This document shows, piece after piece, positions 60,321 through 64,000 of a DNA stretch of 64,000 bases. The position numbers were made by a program, and so were the translations under genes. Below the pieces are notes generated by a model. The model saw nothing but the letters and a program-made list of their open reading frames with translations, did no database searches and was not told the origin of the DNA. The stretch is from Thalassobaculum litoreum DSM 18839 (GTDB lineage: Bacteria > Pseudomonadota > Alphaproteobacteria > Thalassobaculales > Thalassobaculaceae). Numbering within the stretch: position 1 is the first letter of the stretch; each line of letters opens with the position of its first letter. The stretch lies in contig NZ_FNBW01000015.1 of NCBI RefSeq assembly GCF_900102465.1, positions 62,001 to 126,000 of the forward strand, given 5' to 3'.

Positions 60321-61364
60321 TCAGCGGGCCGGTGTGCCCTTGTAGGCGGAGTCCGGCGGCAGGACCTGGTCGATCGCGCCGAAGGTGCTGCCGTCATACT
60401 TCTCGACGATCTGGCGGGTGATCGCGCCGACCTTGTCCGCCGCCGCCGACAGGGCCGCGTCGTTGTTCAGCTTGAGGCCGGCACTGTTGGCCGCCACTCC
60501 CATCTGTCCGAGTTCCTCGATCTTCAGGTACCCCTCGAGGGCAGCGATTGCCTGGCGGGCCGCCTGGGCGCGCGTGGCCATGGACACCGCGTAGGACGCC
60601 TTCTGGGTCGCCTTGCCGACCGCGCGCAGCGCCGTCTCCAACTCGACCGCCCGGCCGACGACGAACATCAGCCGCTTGTCGTTGAGCGAGGCGGGTGCGT
60701 TGGCGGCCCCCTTGTTGTGCCAGGTGTTGTGGCGGACCTCGCCCTGGGACCAGGTGACCAGCTCGAACGGGCTGCCGGCCTTGTGCCCGCCGACATTCAC
60801 CAGCTTCTCGTTCGGCACCACGTGGCAGGAGAAGCAGTTGCTTGCCCAGGCATACATATCCTTGGGGCGGATCATGCCGGCGGCCTCGGCCTTCTGCCAG
60901 CGGAGCGCGATCTCTTCCTGGCTTTCCTGGCCTTCCTTCTTGCCGCTGAAGCCGCTGTGGATCGGCTGCCAGGCGCTCGCCGCGCCGTGACAGCTCTCGC
61001 AGGACACGCCGGCGACCGGCTCGGGCTCTCCGCCGCTGGTCTCTACCGTGGTGAAGTGGCAGTTGAGGCACAGGCTCTCCGACTTGATCCGCCGCATGCC
61101 CATGCGTTCGGCGATGTCGTTCGCCTCCTTCTTGCGGGTCAGCTCGGTGAAGGTCGAGAAGTGGTGCGTACCCTTCCAGATTTCCGTCTCGGTCTTGTGG
61201 CACTCGGCGCATTTGGCCGGGCCGATCACCTTGAACGCCCCGTCGCCGCTCTGGGCCGCGGCGGGCGAGCCGGCGAGTGCCGCCGTGACGACCAGGGTCG
61301 TGACAAGCAACGATGCCGCCGTGGCGAGCCGGCCGAGGGCCGATAGTCCCGTTGACTGGTGCAT
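60321..61364 (-). CDS. Tetrahaem cytochrome c554-like periplasmic protein
   Basis: A 347-residue exported protein (signal to ~38) with four CxxCH: CAECH (52-56), CLNCH (99-103), CESCH (122-126) and CFSCH (177-181). GPAKCAECHKTETEIWKGTHH is the typical opening of cytochrome c554/ c nitrite-associated families; extra His (HHF, GGHK) may be distal ligands. The C-terminal ~150 residues are helical without haem. GGAGG at the ideal distance fixes the ATG at 61364. Likely soluble electron carrier or substrate-reducing subunit; substrate (N-oxide, S-oxyanion) cannot be told. Confidence 0.88.
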   Translation of the reverse strand: MHQSTGLSALGRLATAASLLVTTLVVTAALAGSPAAAQSGDGAFKVIGPAKCAECHKTETEIWKGTHHFSTFTELTRKKEANDIAERMGMRRIKSESLCLNCHFTTVETSGGEPEPVAGVSCESCHGAASAWQPIHSGFSGKKEGQESQEEIALRWQKAEAAGMIRPKDMYAWASNCFSCHVVPNEKLVNVGGHKAGSPFELVTWSQGEVRHNTWHNKGAANAPASLNDKRLMFVVGRAVELETALRAVGKATQKASYAVSMATRAQAARQAIAALEGYLKIEELGQMGVAANSAGLKLNNDAALSAAADKVGAITRQIVEKYDGSTFGAIDQVLPPDSAYKGTPAR

Positions 61365-61408
61365 CGTGGCGTCCTCCGTCGATTTCATTCTAGCGTCGTG
61401 CGGTTTGG

Positions 61409-62671
61409 TCATGCGTCGAGTATCAACCTGTCGCGCGGTACGGCCATGCAGGCGAGGCAGGTGCCCGGTTCCGGAACCACGGCCGGCTCCGCCACGTAGT
61501 CTACCGCGCCCGCCTTGATGGCAACGATACAGGTGCCGCAATGCCCGGCCCTGCAGCCGCTCTCCAGGGCCACGCCGTTGCTCTCGGCCAGGGCGAGAAT
61601 CGAGCCGGCCGACCCGTCCCAGTTCAGGGTCTTGCCGGATCGGTCGAAGCGGACCTCCACACCCGGTTTGGCTTCTGCCGCGGGGCGTTCGGTCGGTTGA
61701 CGGTGTGCGGTGGCCGCGCCGAAGGCTTCGACCCGGATATCCTCGGACGGCACGCCCCAATCGCGCAGGCCGCCGGCGACGGATTCCATCATCGGCGCCG
61801 GTCCGCACAGATAGAATAGGTAGTTGGTCGACGGCAGCGTGTCCCTCAGCAACGCCAGATCGATCCGGCCCGGCCGGTCGTAGTCCCGGCCGAGGACGCA
61901 GGCCTCGGTCGGCCGGCTGTAGCAGGTAACCACATGCAGGGTCGGGTAGAGCCGGCGCAGTCCGGCGATATGCTCGGCGAAGGCGTGCTGGTCGCGGTTG
62001 CGCACGCCGTAGAACAGCCGGATCTCGCGTTCCGTCTGGCCGTCGCACATCGCGTTGAGCATGCTCAGCAGCGGCGTGATGCCGATGCCGCCGGCGATCA
62101 GCACGATCGGCTGGTCGGAGGCGGGATCGCCGGTGAAGGCGCCGGTGGGCCCGCGCACGTCCAGGATGTCGCCCTCGCGCACCACGTCGTTCAGGTAACC
62201 CGACACGATGCCCGGATCGCAGGCCGCGCCTTCGGGGGCGGGCACCTTTTTCACGCTGATGCGATAGCGTCCGCCGTCGCTCGGCGCGTCGGACAGGGAA
62301 TAGCAGCGCACCAGCGGTTTGGACCGGTCCGGGAGCCGGAACTGGAACGTCAGAAACTGGCCCGGCAGGTAGCGCGGTAGGGGGCGGCCGTTGTGCGCGA
62401 CCAGCTCTAAGGAATGGACGTCTTCGGCCTCGCGGACCTTGCGCACGACCTTCAGCTTGCGGAATCCGCTCCAGGAATTGACGGCGAGGTCGCGCTCCGC
62501 TTCGGCGTGGCGCAGCGACAGCTCGACCCGACGCTCGAACAGTCGGGCCTCGGCGGCGAAACTGCGGCGCTCCAGATAGCCCCGCCGCCATGTCCCGTAC
62601 AGGCCGAGCGCCATCTGGGCGACTGTGCCGGCGACGATGACATAGCCGAGTGTCTCAAGGATCCCGATCAT
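61409..62671 (-). CDS. Membrane-anchored FAD/NAD(P) oxidoreductase with C-terminal [2Fe-2S] ferredoxin
   Basis: A 420-residue flavin reductase. N-terminal helix (~5-25) anchors it; FAD domain with RCYSLSD (122-128) and PGQFLTFQF; NAD domain with IAGGIGITPLLSML (192-205) and YLCGPAPMM; C-terminal plant-type [2Fe-2S] cluster C373, C378, C381 and C408 (or C405). Layout matches HCP reductase/NqrF-like or dioxygenase reductases. It can feed NAD(P)H electrons to, or take them from, the haem proteins of the operon. Topology puts the catalytic part in the cytoplasm. Confidence 0.9.
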   Translation of the reverse strand: MIGILETLGYVIVAGTVAQMALGLYGTWRRGYLERRSFAAEARLFERRVELSLRHAEAERDLAVNSWSGFRKLKVVRKVREAEDVHSLELVAHNGRPLPRYLPGQFLTFQFRLPDRSKPLVRCYSLSDAPSDGGRYRISVKKVPAPEGAACDPGIVSGYLNDVVREGDILDVRGPTGAFTGDPASDQPIVLIAGGIGITPLLSMLNAMCDGQTEREIRLFYGVRNRDQHAFAEHIAGLRRLYPTLHVVTCYSRPTEACVLGRDYDRPGRIDLALLRDTLPSTNYLFYLCGPAPMMESVAGGLRDWGVPSEDIRVEAFGAATAHRQPTERPAAEAKPGVEVRFDRSGKTLNWDGSAGSILALAESNGVALESGCRAGHCGTCIVAIKAGAVDYVAEPAVVPEPGTCLACMAVPRDRLILDA

Positions 62672-62673
62672 CG

Positions 62674-64000
62674 CTAGAATCTTACCAGCAACTCGGTGCG
62701 CGCGCCGTAGCCGAGGTCGCGGGCCTCTTCGCGGGATACGAAGCCATCGAGCTGCAGGACGAAACGGGAGCCCAGCGCCTGCTGAAAGCGCAGGCCGATC
62801 GCGGCGGCATCCCGCTGGTCCGGATCGGTGGCGATCCGGGTGCCGAGTTCGGCGACGAGTTGGGTGCGCTCCTGGTTGAAGAACATCTGATAGCCGGCGG
62901 CGGCGGCGACCACGTCGTCTGCCCGGTTGCTCAGGGCGGTCCCGTAATCGCCGAGACCGGGGGAGGCGAAAAGGATGCCAACCGGCCCGAGCGGGCCGCC
63001 GGCGATCGGATCGCGGGCCGCCGAGGTGAACCGGTCCACGGCCCAGGCGGCGTTGACGTACATCACGTCGTCGTTGCCCATCGGGTCGCCGGAAAGCTCG
63101 GCCAGGAACACGGTGCCGGTATCGACCGCCTCGGACGTGTCGTCGAGGGCGACGGACTGGGCGACGCGGAAGGCGGTGTTCAGCTTGCCGAAACGCTGGG
63201 TCGCGGCCGCACCCAGGAACAGGCCGTCGGTTCCATTGTCGCCGTCCTCGCCCTCCGTCACCCAGAGTGCGTCAAGCGCGACGGTGGAAGCCCGGAAGTC
63301 GGTCTCCGAGAACAGGCCGACCAGCTTGGCCTTGTCGTCGCGCGCGTTGTCGCTGCGGTGGATGTTGCCCCAGCCGAACAGCGCGGTGAGGCGGGTATCG
63401 ACCGAGATGTCCCGGGCGATCAGGGTGTCCCGGGTGACGGCGACGGCATCGACCGTGTCGTTGATCAGCAGGCCTTCCTGGAACAGCAGCTGCTGGCGCC
63501 CGACGGTAAAGCCGATATCCAGGCCGCCGGTGTCGAACGGATCGGCATCGGGGAAGAGCTCGCCGATCTCTCCCTCGAAGAACAGGGCGGTGATCTCGCC
63601 GCTGAACTGATTGTCGAAGCCTTCCCTGTCCTCCGGGCGGCGGTGGTAGCCGGAGAACCGGCCCCCGTCGCGCAGGGGCGACAGGCCGAACAGCACCCGC
63701 TCGGTGCCGCTGAGCTGCAGGTTGGCGAACAGGTCGAGCCGGTTGGCCCATTCCTGCACTTCCGGGGCGTCGCCGTTCTTGAAGATTCCGACACCCGTGC
63801 GGTACTGGCCGAAGACCCAGAGCGCGGGCTGCCACACGGCGCCGGTGGGCAGCTCGAAACCGGGATCCAGCGGGCCGGTCCCCAGCAGGTCCGAACCGAT
63901 CTCCAGCAGCGGCTCGGTGCGCGCCGGCAGCGCGTCGCCCTTGTAGGGGATCACTTCTTCGGAAAGCGTCTTCACCTCGGCCGAGACCGACGACGTGGCG
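62674..64000 (-). CDS. Outer-membrane porin/alginate-export-like beta-barrel (5' end beyond window)
   Basis: At least 440 residues of a barrel rich in alternating aromatic/polar strands: PALWVFGQYRTGVGIF, NRLDLFANLQLSGTERVLFGLS, LDIGFTVGRQQLLFQEGLLIND, and a C-terminal YGARTELLVRF ending in Phe, the outer-membrane sorting signal. The frame stays open to the right edge, so the true start and signal peptide are missing; an in-window GTG at 63975 is only internal. Two bases separate its stop from the reductase start region, so it heads the operon as seen. It may bring substrate to the periplasmic haem proteins. Confidence 0.8.
   Translation of the reverse strand, partial: ATSSVSAEVKTLSEEVIPYKGDALPARTEPLLEIGSDLLGTGPLDPGFELPTGAVWQPALWVFGQYRTGVGIFKNGDAPEVQEWANRLDLFANLQLSGTERVLFGLSPLRDGGRFSGYHRRPEDREGFDNQFSGEITALFFEGEIGELFPDADPFDTGGLDIGFTVGRQQLLFQEGLLINDTVDAVAVTRDTLIARDISVDTRLTALFGWGNIHRSDNARDDKAKLVGLFSETDFRASTVALDALWVTEGEDGDNGTDGLFLGAAATQRFGKLNTAFRVAQSVALDDTSEAVDTGTVFLAELSGDPMGNDDVMYVNAAWAVDRFTSAARDPIAGGPLGPVGILFASPGLGDYGTALSNRADDVVAAAAGYQMFFNQERTQLVAELGTRIATDPDQRDAAAIGLRFQQALGSRFVLQLDGFVSREEARDLGYGARTELLVRF

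Overview
The window is about two-thirds GC and almost fully coding. Its gene families (GlpR/GlpD-GlpSTPQUV glycerol uptake, hmu haem uptake, a TAXI-type TRAP transporter, LigD, ChrA, ParD-like/Map) suggest a free-living, aerobically respiring alphaproteobacterium, probably Rhodospirillales-like. That placement is inferred from gene content only. I saw no rRNA, tRNA, CRISPR array, insertion sequence or phage gene.

Layout. 1-1.6 kb: truncated iron-siderophore uptake operon (permease cut by the window edge, binding protein, C-terminal scrap of a TonB-dependent receptor). 1.8-3.4 kb: ParD-like/methionine aminopeptidase pair and a ParDE toxin-antitoxin pair. 3.5-6.6 kb: chromate efflux ChrA with a rhodanese-ChrB fusion, then small accessory genes. 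7.0-9.5 kb: LigD. 9.5-15.2 kb: cytochrome c oxidase operon (subunit II with a haem c domain, a subunit I-III fusion, a small membrane protein, a CtaG-like factor, a triheme cytochrome c). 15.5-18.7 kb: FtsX-type ABC exporter. 19-21.5 kb: vanadium haloperoxidase-like protein and a DoxX-type membrane protein.

21.5-31 kb is a membrane-lipid island: a DGD1-like GT4 glycosyltransferase, an MGD-like GT28 glycosyltransferase, two sugar epimerases (one GalE), a fatty-acid desaturase, a cyclopropane synthase, a methyltransferase, a polytopic membrane protein and a cyclic-nucleotide-gated CPBP protease fusion. Together they could make galactolipids and modify their acyl chains. 31-35.7 kb looks like a signalling module: a two-sensor membrane protein, a periplasmic binding protein and a membrane-anchored SpoIIE/PP2C phosphatase. 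35.7-41.1 kb is haem uptake (hmuTUV, FRAP/NPNL receptor, divergent haem-degrading monooxygenase) with a paired repeat in the divergent promoter. 41.3-42.8 kb is a DHA2 exporter. 43-51.6 kb is the glycerol regulon, ending in a clear terminator. 51.6-54.9 kb is a TAXI TRAP transporter with an intercistronic hairpin.

55.3-64 kb is a tightly packed redox operon read right to left: outer-membrane porin (cut by the window edge), FAD/[2Fe-2S] reductase, tetrahaem cytochrome c554-like protein, a cytoplasmic protein with two cyclic-nucleotide domains and four [4Fe-4S] motifs, a b-type cytochrome, and a decahaem cytochrome with an eight-cysteine cytoplasmic head and a QSDILA repeat linker. I recognise the parts but not the complex. 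This operon and the galactolipid island are the two strongest candidates for undescribed or little-described systems.
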